Source: Pseudomonas putida
GTDB lineage: Bacteria; Pseudomonadota; Gammaproteobacteria; Pseudomonadales; Pseudomonadaceae
Assembly (NCBI RefSeq): GCF_028682475.1
Contig: NZ_JANHLE010000013.1
Location: forward strand, 62,001 to 126,000
Direction of reading: 5' to 3'
Length of the DNA stretch: 64,000 nt
Shown here: one piece after another, positions 17,338 through 26,239 of the stretch
Layout of the letters: every line of letters starts with the position of its first letter
Numbering within the stretch: position 1 is the first letter of the stretch
Program-made: the position numbers and the translations under genes
The notes under the pieces: generated by a model
The model's input: only the letters and a program-made list of their open reading frames with translations
Database searches by the model: none
What the model was told of the DNA's origin: nothing

Positions 17338-18183
17338 TTGACCGCAATGCACTCGCCCACACTCCCGCCTTCGCTGTTGAGCGCTTTGCGACGGGTCATG
17401 CGTCCCCTGGTACGCCTGATGCTTCGCAAAGGCGTCACCTATACGGTGTTCGCCGACTTGCTCAAGGAGGTGTTCGTCGAGGTGGCTGATCGCGAGTTTC
17501 GTCTGCACGACAAAGCGTCGAGCGACAGCCGCATCAGCCTGCTGACCGGGGTCCATCGCAAGGACGTCAGGCGTCTGCGCAAGGACGGCGACCCGGCGAG
17601 CATGGCATTGCCGCAGAACATCACCTTGGGCGCGCAGCTGGTTAATGCCTGGAGCAACAGCCAGCCATTCTGTCGGGCGGCTGGCCAGGCGCTACCGCTG
17701 CCGCGCCTGGCCAGTGTTGGCGGTGAGGTGTCTTTTGACGCGCTGGTGGCGCAGGTCAGCACGGACATCCGCGCCCGGGTCGTGCTCGACGAATGGTTGC
17801 GCCTGGGCGTGGTGCGCCTTGATGAACAGGATTGTGTGCACCTTGAAGCCCAGGCCTTTGTTCCGCAGAAAGGCTTTGACGAAAAAGCCGCCTACCTTGC
17901 CCACAACCTGCACGACCATGCCAGCGCAGCGGTGCACAACCTGACCGCGCAAGGGCAGCCGTTCTTCGAACGCAGCGTGCACTACGATGCGTTGAGCCCA
18001 GCCAGCGTCGACGTGCTTCGCGAGGCTGTGGCCAGCGAGGGCATGCAGACCTTGCTCGGTTTCAGCCGGCTGGCTGCAGACCTTGAAAACGGCGATCTGT
18101 CCAGCCTCGATCCACGTCAGCGCATCACCATCGGGCTGTATTTCTACACTGAGCCTGAATCGTCGACGGCGCCTCCTCCATGA
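17338..18183 (+). CDS. DUF6502 family protein, possible DNA-binding regulator
   Basis: This 281-residue soluble protein begins, in my reading, at TTG 17338. AGGAG lies 6 nt upstream and the TTG follows the stop of the Gly/His-rich gene without a gap. An ATG at 17347 is the alternative but its spacing to AGGAG is 15 nt. Residues about 5-85 are helical and basic, with a helix-turn-helix-like stretch SRISLLTGVHRKDVRRLR. The rest is alpha/beta with no catalytic motif I recognise. The family is uncharacterised as far as I know. The stop overlaps the start of the DUF5666 gene by ATGA, so the genes are coupled. Confidence 0.8.
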   Translation: MTAMHSPTLPPSLLSALRRVMRPLVRLMLRKGVTYTVFADLLKEVFVEVADREFRLHDKASSDSRISLLTGVHRKDVRRLRKDGDPASMALPQNITLGAQLVNAWSNSQPFCRAAGQALPLPRLASVGGEVSFDALVAQVSTDIRARVVLDEWLRLGVVRLDEQDCVHLEAQAFVPQKGFDEKAAYLAHNLHDHASAAVHNLTAQGQPFFERSVHYDALSPASVDVLREAVASEGMQTLLGFSRLAADLENGDLSSLDPRQRITIGLYFYTEPESSTAPPP

Positions 18184-19889
18184 TCTCGCCACTGCGCCGC
18201 TTTCATGCTGTCGTTCTGGTCCTGGGTTTTGCCTTGAACCTGGGGGTTCCCTCGTGGGGGAGTGCCGCACCGGTGTGTGTCAGCCGCGATGAAATCGGCA
18301 TGACCGACGCTGCGGGCCTGCAGTTGCCGGGCGGCACCGGTGGTACTGGGGCCCGGCCGGGCGGCATGGGTGGCACCGGTATCCACAGCGACAATGGCGG
18401 GGTCGGTGGTAGCGGTGCGCCGATCCAGCAGCGACCCGGTGGAACCGGCGGTACCGGTGCGCCGCTCGGGTCGCCGGGCGGTACCGGTGGCACCGGTATC
18501 GTCGGCACCATCACCGGCTTTGCCTCGATCTGCGTCAACGGCATGGAAGTGCATTTCGGCAAAGACGTCCCCGTGAGCGAAAACGGCGTCGCCGCCAGCA
18601 GCGACCATCTGGCAATCGGCCAAGTGGTTGCAGTGGAGTCTTACCCGAGCAAGCGAGGCCTGGAGGCCGGGCGTATCGCGATCCTGAACGTCTATGAAGG
18701 GCCGCTGACGGCGCTGGCAAATGCTGCGTCGCCACTGCGGGTCATGGGCCAACCGGTGCATCTGGCCAAGGACGCGCGGGTCGCCACAGGGCTGCGCCCG
18801 GGTGAGCCGGTCAGGGTCAGCGGGCTGCGCAATGCCAGTGGTGAGGTGGTGGCCAGCCGCATCGAGCGGGCACCGGACCTCAAGCAGGCCAGCGCCATCG
18901 GCGCGATCGATCGCAGCGGTAGCCTTCAGGGCTTGAAACTGGGGAGCCGGGTGGCGCCTGCGCAGGAAGTGCTGGTCCGTGGTCAGTGGTCCGGTCGCCA
19001 GCTGGAAGTTGCCCAGAGCCGGCCAGACCCGAGCCTGCCATTCGCCGGGCGGGTACGTGAGGTGGTGGTCGAAGGCCTGGTGCAAGGCCGGCAGGATCAG
19101 CGCCTGGTGGTCGGCGGCTTCAATGTGACGGTGGCGCGCGATACGGTGGTGGTTGGTGAGCAAGCTTCCAGGCTGGCGCTGGATCAACGCGTACGGGTAA
19201 GCGGAGTGCTCAGTGGTGCACGGGAGGTACGGGCGACCCGGGTCGAACTCCACAGCGAGCGCGTCGATACTTCCGGCAGAGACCCTTCTGGACGCAAGAG
19301 TGGCACGCACGACGACACACAACAGCGCGAACACACCTCAGGTAGCTCCAGCGACGGCAACAGCGGTCATGGTGGTGAGGCGCGCAGCGAAGGGAGCCTC
19401 AGTAGTGGTCGTGAAGATAGCGGGAAGTCTGAGTCTGTGGATAACTCAGGCAAGTCGGAGCGCGTTGAGAAACTCGAGCAACCCGAGAAAGAGGACAACA
19501 GCGGGCGGTCCGAGAAGGTCGAGAGGGTAGAGAAAGACGAACGGCCGGAGAAAGTGGAAAAGGCCGAGAAGGTCGAAAAGCCTGAGAAAGTGGAGAAGGC
19601 CGAGAAAGTCGAACGGCCTGAAAAGGTGGAGAAGGTCGAGAAAGTCGAAAGACCTGAAAAAGTGGAGAAGGTCGAGAAAGCCGAAAGACCTGAAAAAGTG
19701 GAGAAGGTCGAGAAAGTCGAAAGGCCTGAAAAGGTGGAGAAGGTTGAGAAAGTCGAAAGGCCTGAAAAGGTGGAGAAGATCGAGAAAGTCGAAAGGCCCG
19801 AAAAAGTAGAGAAGGCCGAAAAAGTGGAAAAGCCTGAGAAGGTGGAGAAGACCGAGAAGGTAGAACGCCCGGAAAGATCCGGTCGTTAA
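18180..19889 (+). CDS. Exported DUF5666 repeat protein with GGTGGTG region and charged 12-residue tail repeats
   Basis: This 569-residue protein has a signal peptide (about residues 1-30). Next comes a Gly/Thr low-complexity segment (GGTGGTG units, about 44-108), then several small beta-barrel DUF5666-like modules (about 110-360; recurring pattern of G-x-V, V-x-V-x-x-x-T/A and LRPGEPVRVSG). A Ser/Gly-rich hydrophilic linker follows. The C terminus has nine perfect-length 12-residue repeats (consensus RPEKVEKVEKVE, residues about 455-562). The tail is a Lys/Glu polyampholyte, likely a long single helix. The ATG overlaps the DUF6502 stop. Secreted or periplasmic location is inferred from the signal peptide. 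Function is unknown. Confidence 0.8.
   Translation: MISPLRRFHAVVLVLGFALNLGVPSWGSAAPVCVSRDEIGMTDAAGLQLPGGTGGTGARPGGMGGTGIHSDNGGVGGSGAPIQQRPGGTGGTGAPLGSPGGTGGTGIVGTITGFASICVNGMEVHFGKDVPVSENGVAASSDHLAIGQVVAVESYPSKRGLEAGRIAILNVYEGPLTALANAASPLRVMGQPVHLAKDARVATGLRPGEPVRVSGLRNASGEVVASRIERAPDLKQASAIGAIDRSGSLQGLKLGSRVAPAQEVLVRGQWSGRQLEVAQSRPDPSLPFAGRVREVVVEGLVQGRQDQRLVVGGFNVTVARDTVVVGEQASRLALDQRVRVSGVLSGAREVRATRVELHSERVDTSGRDPSGRKSGTHDDTQQREHTSGSSSDGNSGHGGEARSEGSLSSGREDSGKSESVDNSGKSERVEKLEQPEKEDNSGRSEKVERVEKDERPEKVEKAEKVEKPEKVEKAEKVERPEKVEKVEKVERPEKVEKVEKAERPEKVEKVEKVERPEKVEKVEKVERPEKVEKIEKVERPEKVEKAEKVEKPEKVEKTEKVERPERSGR
19542..19865 (+). repeat. 36-bp tandem repeat, nine units (RPEKVEKVEKVE)
   Basis: Nine consecutive 36-bp units encode (R/K)PEKVEK(V/A/I/T)EK(V/A)E. 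Units 3 to 6 are nearly identical at DNA level, suggesting recent unit duplication. The unit length equals that of the unrelated repeat in the first gene of the same cluster. Confidence 0.92.
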
Positions 19890-19980
19890 CCTCAAGCCGC
19901 GAGGCCAACCTGCATCCTGTGAATAAACAACTAGGCTGGGAAAGTCCGACAGCGTTTGCCTCCGGGACCTTGAGGTGAAG

Positions 19981-20730
19981 ATGAGATCCACGCTTACCCT
20001 GTTTACCGGCCTGTTTGCCAGCCTCTGCGTACCGGCCGTGGCCGACACCTTCAGCACGGCCATTGGCCTCGATTACTCAAGCGGTGACTACGGCACCGAG
20101 ACCACCTCGGAAATCTGGTACGTGCCGGTGGTGGGCAAGTACGAAACCGGCCCGATGACCTACAAGGTCACCGTGCCCTGGCTGCGCATCACCAACCCTG
20201 AAGTCGGGCCGGATGGTGATCCGTTACCCGGTGGCTGCCGGGACGTGGAAAGCGGCCTCGGCGATACCGTCGCCAGCGCAGGCTATGCCTTGCTCGACGG
20301 CAGTGAGGGCGGCGTGTTGGTGGATCTGATCGGTAAGGTCAAATTTCCCACCGCGGATGAAGACCAGTGCCTGGGCACCGGCGAAACCGACTATACCGCC
20401 CAGGTCGACCTTGCCAAAACCTTTGGCCCGGTGACTGGTTTCGCTACCCTGGGCTGGAAAAAGTTCGGCGACCCGCCCGATAGCGATTTCGACGATCCGG
20501 TGTTTGCCAGCCTCGGCTTCGCCACGCCTGTGGCGGTGCGCACCACGGCAGGCGCTTCCTACGACTGGCGGCAGAAAGTGCTGTCCACGGGATCGCAGAT
20601 CCAGGAACTCACGCTGTTTGTCACCCATAAGCTCAACCAGCAATGGAAGGTCCAGCTGTATGCGGTCAAGGGCTTTTCCGACGCCAGCCCGGATGCCGAG
20701 GGTGGGCTGATGGTCTTTCACGCGTTTTGA
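19981..20730 (+). CDS. Putative small outer-membrane beta-barrel protein
   Basis: This 249-residue exported protein has a signal peptide (about residues 1-22, ending VPAVA-DT). The mature part alternates amphipathic strands and short turns (YGTETTSEIWYVPVVGKYETG, a transporter-like pattern) and ends in the aromatic GLMVFHAF. This is consistent with a 10-12-stranded barrel with C-terminal Phe. I chose ATG 19981, which has GAGG 5 nt upstream; a GTG two codons earlier is the alternative. It is the last gene of the Gly/His-rich/DUF6502/DUF5666 cluster, 91 bp after the DUF5666 stop. The family resembles weakly the phenol-degradation-type outer-membrane channels. Exact function is unknown. Confidence 0.7.
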   Translation: MRSTLTLFTGLFASLCVPAVADTFSTAIGLDYSSGDYGTETTSEIWYVPVVGKYETGPMTYKVTVPWLRITNPEVGPDGDPLPGGCRDVESGLGDTVASAGYALLDGSEGGVLVDLIGKVKFPTADEDQCLGTGETDYTAQVDLAKTFGPVTGFATLGWKKFGDPPDSDFDDPVFASLGFATPVAVRTTAGASYDWRQKVLSTGSQIQELTLFVTHKLNQQWKVQLYAVKGFSDASPDAEGGLMVFHAF

Positions 20731-20842
20731 CCGAGTGGCTGGCAAGGATCCACTTTGATCTGCGTCAGTTCGCTCGTCGTACTATGCTCGCCCACGTTTA
20801 TTTACTGCGCCAGAATGGGCCATCAATCGTCAAGGAACCTCC

Positions 20843-21487
20843 ATGGAATCCGGAAAACCCTCGCTCATCCGCGAAACCTTCCCCGTCGGCCCGTTGCAGT
20901 GCAATTGCACCATCATCGGCGATCCGATCAGCAAAAAGGCCATCGTCGTCGATCCGGGTGGTAACCATGAGCAGATTCTCGCCCGCCTGGACGCGCATGG
21001 CCTGAAGGTGGTGAGCATCATCCACACCCACGCGCACCTGGATCATTTCCTCGCTTCCGGGCAACTCAAGGAAAAGACCGGCGCCACGTTGCACCTGCAC
21101 AAGGACGATCAATTCCTCTGGGACAACCTGGAAATGCAATGCCAGATGTTCGGCGTGCCTTACACGCCAGTGCCCGCGCCAGACCGCTGGCTGGCCGATG
21201 ACGAAGCGCTGGCCTGTGGCTGCGGGGTGGCGCTGCACACACCGGGGCACACGCCGGGCTCGATGAGCTTCTGGTTTGCCGATGCCAAGCTGCTGATCGC
21301 CGGCGACACCCTGTTCCGTCGTGGGATTGGTCGCACTGATTTGTGGGGCGGTGATCAAGCGACCATCGTGCGCTCGATCAAACAGCGCCTGTACCGCCTG
21401 GATGAGGACGCCACCGTGGTCACCGGGCATGGCCCGGATACTCGCCTGGGCGACGAGATGCGCCAGAACCCTTTCGTCCGCGCCTGA
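20843..21487 (+). CDS. Metallo-beta-lactamase-fold hydrolase (glyoxalase II-like)
   Basis: This 214-residue cytosolic enzyme has the MBL metal motif H-x-H-x-D-H as HTHAHLDH (near residues 58-65), the TPGHTPGS histidine motif, GDTLF with the bridging Asp, and a late TGHGP histidine. It is therefore a complete dinuclear metal hydrolase. The subgroup is typical of glyoxalase II-like thioesterases, but the substrate is not evident. The ATG is preceded by AAGGAACCTCC. It stands alone between the barrel gene and the OmpA-like gene. Confidence 0.9.
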   Translation: MESGKPSLIRETFPVGPLQCNCTIIGDPISKKAIVVDPGGNHEQILARLDAHGLKVVSIIHTHAHLDHFLASGQLKEKTGATLHLHKDDQFLWDNLEMQCQMFGVPYTPVPAPDRWLADDEALACGCGVALHTPGHTPGSMSFWFADAKLLIAGDTLFRRGIGRTDLWGGDQATIVRSIKQRLYRLDEDATVVTGHGPDTRLGDEMRQNPFVRA

Positions 21488-21583
21488 GATTTCAGGGAAT
21501 TATTTGGCGTTTTTACAATCCAAGGCTGGCACAGAACCGCAATCGGTCTGCCTGCACTTTCGAATTACAGTAGGAGCTTGTCC

Positions 21584-22279
21584 ATGTTCACCATGCGTCG
21601 TTTGATTATCGTCGCTACCGCTGCCGCCCTGATGACCGGTTGTGCGGGCCAGAGTCCGTACGACAGCCAGGGTCAGGCGCAACAAGGCTCCACCGGGATG
21701 AGCAAAACCGCCAAGTACGGCGGCCTGGGCGCGCTGGCCGGTGCCATTGCCGGTGCGGCCATCGATCACGACAACCGTGGCAAGGGTGCACTGATCGGTG
21801 CTGCCGCCGTCGGTGCCGCTGCTGCCGGTTACGGCTACTATGCCGACAAACAGGAAGCTGCCCTGCGTGCGAGCATGGCCAACACCGGTGTTGAAGTACA
21901 GCGTGAAGGTGACCAGATCAAGCTGATCATGCCGGGCAACATCACCTTCGCCACCGACTCGGCGAACATCGCCCCAAGCTTCTACTCGCCGCTGAACAAC
22001 CTGGCCAACTCCTTCAATCAGTTCAACCAGAACACCATTGAAGTGGTCGGCTACACCGACAGCACCGGCAGCCGCCAGCACAACATGGACCTGTCGCAGC
22101 GTCGTGCGCAATCGGTGGTGTCCTACCTGACCTCCCAGGGCGTTGATGCCAGTCGTGTGAGCGCTCGTGGCCTGGGCCCGGATCAACCGATCGCCAGCAA
22201 CGCCGACGCCAACGGCCGCGCGCAGAACCGTCGGGTAGAGGTCAACCTCAAGCCGATTCCTGGTCAGCAGTACCAGTAA
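21584..22279 (+). CDS. OmpA-family lipoprotein (YiaD-like)
   Basis: This 231-residue outer-membrane lipoprotein has a signal peptide ending in the lipobox LMTGC (Cys near residue 20). A glycine-zipper segment (GGLGALAGAIAGAAID, then GAAAVGAAAAGYGYY) follows. The C-terminal OmpA-like peptidoglycan-binding domain is at residues about 110-225 (VVGYTDSTGS, LSQRRAQSVVSYL, NRRVEV). It should link the outer membrane to peptidoglycan. AGGAG lies 7 nt before the chosen ATG. A strong terminator follows. Confidence 0.93.
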   Translation: MFTMRRLIIVATAAALMTGCAGQSPYDSQGQAQQGSTGMSKTAKYGGLGALAGAIAGAAIDHDNRGKGALIGAAAVGAAAAGYGYYADKQEAALRASMANTGVEVQREGDQIKLIMPGNITFATDSANIAPSFYSPLNNLANSFNQFNQNTIEVVGYTDSTGSRQHNMDLSQRRAQSVVSYLTSQGVDASRVSARGLGPDQPIASNADANGRAQNRRVEVNLKPIPGQQYQ

Positions 22280-22293
22280 GTTTCGACCGATGT

Positions 22294-22328
22294 GAAAAGG
22301 GGAGCCATGCTGGCTCCCCTTTTTTTTG
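22294..22328 (+). terminator. Rho-independent terminator after OmpA-family lipoprotein gene
   Basis: A stem AAAAGGGGAGCC / GGCTCCCCTTTT with a short ATGCT loop is followed by T8. The A-rich 5' side means it can also act on the convergent transcript from the next gene. Confidence 0.93.
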
Positions 22329-22350
22329 TATCCTGCAAAAGCGCTCAGGT

Positions 22351-22932
22351 TCAGTGCTTGGTGGTGATCTTCAGTACATCGGTGAAAACCATGTCGACCG
22401 TCTGGCCAACCTCCAGCTTGTCCATCTTCTTCTGCAGCTCCGGATCTTCAACTTTCACCACCTTCTGCGGGCCTTCTGGCGGCAGCAGGGTGACTTCGTG
22501 TGTTTTCAGGTCGATCTTGGTGATCTTCGAGGTGATCTTGATCTGACGGAACGCTTCGCCACCCGGATTGGGGTTGTCTTTGGTGGCGCGGATCACGCCG
22601 GCTTCCTTGCTGGCCCCCGGCTCACCACCCACGGTGGTATCCAGCACGGTCGCCACCGAGCGGGTGACATGCACGTTGACCTGATCGCCGACTTTCAGAT
22701 TACCGAGGGCCTTGGCCTGTTCGGAAAGCTGGATCGGCACCTGGCTGTTATTGGGGCCCTCGACGGTGACCACGCGCTTTTCCATATCAATGGCGAGGAC
22801 CTTGGTGACCACATCGTCTTCAATGGCGGTGCCACTGATCAGAATGTCCTGCGCCTGTACCGAGAAACTGGCTGCAGTCATGAGCGAAGCAAGAGCGATG
22901 GCGTGGGTCAGGGTGCGCAGTTTCATAGGCAT
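22351..22932 (-). CDS. Exported small beta-domain protein, unknown function
   Basis: This protein of about 193 residues has a signal peptide (cut after VQA in SFSVQAQD). The mature part shows two repeated beta-rich segments with the pattern V-x-x-I-D-x-x-x-x-x-V-T-V/L-x-P...L-x-V-G-x-x-V, at about residues 40-95 and 125-185. The pattern recalls DUF5666/OB-like modules, but I do not recognise a named family. ATG 22932 has GGA 6 nt upstream; the in-frame ATG at 22926 is equally possible. It converges on the OmpA-family gene and lies downstream of the acyltransferase gene on the same strand. Confidence 0.7.
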   Translation of the reverse strand: MPMKLRTLTHAIALASLMTAASFSVQAQDILISGTAIEDDVVTKVLAIDMEKRVVTVEGPNNSQVPIQLSEQAKALGNLKVGDQVNVHVTRSVATVLDTTVGGEPGASKEAGVIRATKDNPNPGGEAFRQIKITSKITKIDLKTHEVTLLPPEGPQKVVKVEDPELQKKMDKLEVGQTVDMVFTDVLKITTKH

Positions 22933-23079
22933 GCATTTCCATGTGATGGTATTTGACAAACATCGTGGGAAGAGCATAGATGCTGCGAGGGAATTCGGCG
23001 CGCAGCGGATGACTTTCTGTTGATCTGACGCAGTCCCAAGGAGAAGAAAGTTTCCCCTTGGGCAGCGCTTGAGCATCGA

Positions 23080-23982
23080 TCAGGCGGGCGTGTCGCGTTC
23101 AAGACGTTCGAGCAGGGCTTCCTTGTCTTGCCACAGCTGGTTGATCCATTGCTGGAACGCCAGGCGATAGGCTTCATCCCGATCATAGTTCTTGCCCAGA
23201 AACTCTTCCGGGATCGCCAGTTCTTCCAGGTGCACAACGATGTGCTTGACCCGCCCGCAGAGCAAATCCCAGAACCCTGGCGCACCCGCCGGGTAGTGCA
23301 GGGTGACGTTGACGATCGACTGCAATTGCTCGCCCATCGCATCCAGGACAAAGGCAATGCCCCCAGCTTTGGGTTTAAGCAGGTGCTGGTAGGGCGATTG
23401 CTGCTGGCGATGCTTGGCCGGGGTGAAGCGCGTGCCTTCGGCGAAGTTGAAAATGGCCGTGGGTTTACCGCGAAACTTTGCACAGGTGCGGCGGGTGGTT
23501 TCCAGGTCTTTGCCGGCTTTTTCCGGGTGCTTGGCCAGGTAGGCCTTGGAATAGCGTTTCATGAACGGGAAGCCCAATGCCCACCAGGCCAGGCCGATCA
23601 CCGGAACCCAGATCAGCACCTGCTTGAGGAAGAACTTCAAGGGGCGGATGCGGCGGTTGAGCACGTACTGCAACACCAGGATATCGACCCAGCTCTGGTG
23701 ATTGCTGGTGATCAGATAACTGTGCTGGTAATCGAGTCCGGCCAGGCCTTCAACCTGCCAGCGCGCCTTGCCCAGCAGGTTGATCCAGGCGTTGTTGTTG
23801 CTGATCCAGGCTTCATGGATATGGCGCATCAATTCATCGGTGACCCGCTGCGCCGCCGCGAACGGCAGGCACAGCTTGAACAGGCTGACGATGAACAACG
23901 GGGTGCAGCAGACAATGGTGTTGAGCCCCAGCAGCAGCGAGGCAATCACCCCGCGCAGTGGCGCGGGTAGCAATCCGAGCAT
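23080..23982 (-). CDS. Lysophospholipid acyltransferase-family (PlsC/YihG-like) membrane protein
   Basis: This 300-residue protein has an N-terminal membrane helix (about 8-40). The acyltransferase H-x4-D motif is NHQSWVD (near residue 92), and the substrate-binding FAEGTRFT motif is near residue 180. Such enzymes transfer acyl chains to lysophosphatidic acid. This larger subgroup resembles E. coli YihG. The start codon lies 2 nt after the pta stop codon on the same strand, so pta and this gene form an operon. That might link acyl and acetyl phosphate metabolism, which is speculative. Confidence 0.9.
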   Translation of the reverse strand: MLGLLPAPLRGVIASLLLGLNTIVCCTPLFIVSLFKLCLPFAAAQRVTDELMRHIHEAWISNNNAWINLLGKARWQVEGLAGLDYQHSYLITSNHQSWVDILVLQYVLNRRIRPLKFFLKQVLIWVPVIGLAWWALGFPFMKRYSKAYLAKHPEKAGKDLETTRRTCAKFRGKPTAIFNFAEGTRFTPAKHRQQQSPYQHLLKPKAGGIAFVLDAMGEQLQSIVNVTLHYPAGAPGFWDLLCGRVKHIVVHLEELAIPEEFLGKNYDRDEAYRLAFQQWINQLWQDKEALLERLERDTPA

Positions 23983-23984
23983 GT

Positions 23985-26081
23985 TCAGCTATCCAGTGAG
24001 CGGTTGGCCTGAATCGCGGTCAGGGCAATGGTGTAGACGATGTCGTCGACCTGGGCGCCGCGCGGCAGGTCGTTGACCGGTTTGCGCAGGCCCTGCAGCA
24101 TCGGCCCGAGGCTTACGCAATCAGCGCTGCGCTGCACTGCCTTGTGAGTGGTGTTGCCGGTGTTCAGGTCGGGGAACACATAGACGGTCGCGCGCCCTGC
24201 AACCTGGCTGTTGGGCGCCAGTTGCCGGGCGATTTCCAGGTTGGCGGCGGTGTCGTACTGCAACGGGCCGTCGATCTGCAGACCGCGCTGGCTTTCCTGG
24301 GCCAGCAAGGTGGCTTCGCGGACTTTCTCCACCTCTTCGCCACTGGCCGAGTCACCGCTGGAATAGCTGATCATCGCTACCCGTGGGGCAATGCCGAAGG
24401 CCTCGGCGGAGTCGGCGCTTTGCAGGGCGATTTCCGCCAGTTCGCTGGCAGTAGGGTGCGGGTTCATCACGCAGTCGCCGTACACCAGCACCTGTTCGGG
24501 GAACAGCATGAAGAACACCGACGACACCAGGCTGCAGCCCGGCGCGGTCTTGATCAGTTGCAGGGCCGGGCGGATGGTGTTGGCGGTGGAGTGGACCAGC
24601 CCGGAAACCAGGCCATCTACTTCGTCCAGGGCCAGCATCATGGTGCCGATCACCACCGGGTCTTCCAGTTGCTGTTCGGCCATCGGCGCGTTGAGGCTCT
24701 TGCTCTTGCGCAGGCTGACCATCGGCTCGACATAGCGCTCGCGGATCAGGTCCGGATCAAGAATCTCCAGGCCTTCGGGCAAGGTGATGCCCTGGGCGCG
24801 GGCTACCGCCTGAACGTCGTCGGGCTTGGCCAGCAGCACACAACGGGCGATGCCGCGGGCCTGGCAGATGGCGGCGGCCTGCACGGTCATCGGCTCGGCG
24901 CCTTCGGGCAGGACGATGCGTTTGTCGGCTTGCTGGGCACGCTGGATCAACTGATAGCGGAACACTGCTGGCGACAGGCGCAGCTCGCGCGGGGTGCCGC
25001 AGCGCTGGTGCAGCCAGTCGGCGTCCAGGTAGCTGGCGACGAAGTCGGTGATGATTTCCGCGCGTTCGCGGTCATCCACCGGGATTTCCTTGTTCAGTTG
25101 GTTTAACTGGTTGGCGGTGTCGTAGGAACCGGTGCTCACCGACAGGATCGGCAAACCGGCCAGCAGCGCCCCTTGGCACAGTTCGAGAATGCGCGGGTCA
25201 GGCTTGCTGTCGCTGGTCAGCAGCAGCCCGGCCAGGGGCACGCCGTTGATCGCCGCCAGGCTGACGGCGAGGATGATGTCGTCACGGTCGCCCGGCGTTA
25301 CCACCAGGGTGCCGGGCTTGAGCAGTGGCACGGTATTGGCCACGGTGCGCGCACAGATGATGATCTTGTTCATCCGCCGCTGCTCGTAATCACCGGCGTT
25401 GAGCACCTGGGCACCGAGCAGCTCGGCCACATCGCGGGTGCGCGGGGCATTGAGGTCGGCCTGATAGGGAATGCAGCCGAGCAGGCGGAAGTCACCGCCG
25501 CGCAGCAAGGGCGAGTGTTCTTTCAGGCGTTCGGCGAACACGCTCATGCTCTCGTCGGTGCGCACCTTGTTGAGGATCACGCCGAGCACTTTCGGGTCTT
25601 TCGGCCCGCCGAACAGCTGGGCCTGCAACTCGACCCGGCCGGAGAGCTCGGTGAGCACTTCGTTCTCCGGCGCCGACACCAGGATCACCTCGGCATCCAG
25701 GCTCTTGGCCAGGTGCAGGTTAACCCGGGCGGCGTAGCTGGCGTGACGGGTCGGGACCATGCCTTCGACCACCACCACGTCTTTGCCGACGCACGCTTGC
25801 TGGTACAGGGTGATGATTTCTTCGAGCAGCTCATCGAGCTGGCCATCGCCGAGCATGCGCTCGACATGGGCCAGGCTTAGCGGCTGCGGTGGCTTGAGCC
25901 CGTGGGTGCGCGCAACCAGTTCGGTGGAACGCTCGGGGCCGGTATCGCCGGGGTGCGGTTGGGCAATCGGCTTGAAGAAGCCGACTTTCAGCCCGGCGCG
26001 CTCAAGGGTGCGCACCAGGCCGAGGCTGATGGAGGTCAGGCCGACGCCAAAGTCGGTCGGCGCGATAAAAAATGTCTGCAT
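23985..26081 (-). CDS. pta: Phosphate acetyltransferase
   Basis: This 698-residue enzyme interconverts acetyl-CoA and acetyl phosphate. It has the long three-domain form: an N-terminal BioD/CobB-like P-loop-related domain (TFFIAPTDFGVGLTSIS), a central DRTGG domain, and the C-terminal PTA/PTB catalytic domain (about residues 370-698, including VSSVFFMLFPEQVLVYGDC and the Asn/Pro-rich DCVMNPHP). I chose the ATG beginning MQTFFIAP, nine codons inside the longest frame. There is no acetate kinase gene next to it in this window. Acyltransferase overlap suggests operon transcription. Confidence 0.95.
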   Translation of the reverse strand: MQTFFIAPTDFGVGLTSISLGLVRTLERAGLKVGFFKPIAQPHPGDTGPERSTELVARTHGLKPPQPLSLAHVERMLGDGQLDELLEEIITLYQQACVGKDVVVVEGMVPTRHASYAARVNLHLAKSLDAEVILVSAPENEVLTELSGRVELQAQLFGGPKDPKVLGVILNKVRTDESMSVFAERLKEHSPLLRGGDFRLLGCIPYQADLNAPRTRDVAELLGAQVLNAGDYEQRRMNKIIICARTVANTVPLLKPGTLVVTPGDRDDIILAVSLAAINGVPLAGLLLTSDSKPDPRILELCQGALLAGLPILSVSTGSYDTANQLNQLNKEIPVDDRERAEIITDFVASYLDADWLHQRCGTPRELRLSPAVFRYQLIQRAQQADKRIVLPEGAEPMTVQAAAICQARGIARCVLLAKPDDVQAVARAQGITLPEGLEILDPDLIRERYVEPMVSLRKSKSLNAPMAEQQLEDPVVIGTMMLALDEVDGLVSGLVHSTANTIRPALQLIKTAPGCSLVSSVFFMLFPEQVLVYGDCVMNPHPTASELAEIALQSADSAEAFGIAPRVAMISYSSGDSASGEEVEKVREATLLAQESQRGLQIDGPLQYDTAANLEIARQLAPNSQVAGRATVYVFPDLNTGNTTHKAVQRSADCVSLGPMLQGLRKPVNDLPRGAQVDDIVYTIALTAIQANRSLDS

Positions 26082-26239
26082 GCGAGCTTCTCGAAATGAG
26101 CGGTGCACAAAGAATCAATTGCCAAGGGTATCGCTATCGGCACCCTGAGCGCACCCGTTTGTCCGGCTTGCGTTCGCTTTCAGGCTTTGCGTTGGTTACA
26201 CTTGTTCGCTCTACATTCTTATGCAAAAGGTCTCGCCCC

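Noticed and set aside
16634..17362. His/Arg-rich minus-strand frame in the Gly/His repeat region
   Set aside because: It is the complement of the GGN/CAY repeat; the plus strand has a signal peptide and ribosome-binding site.
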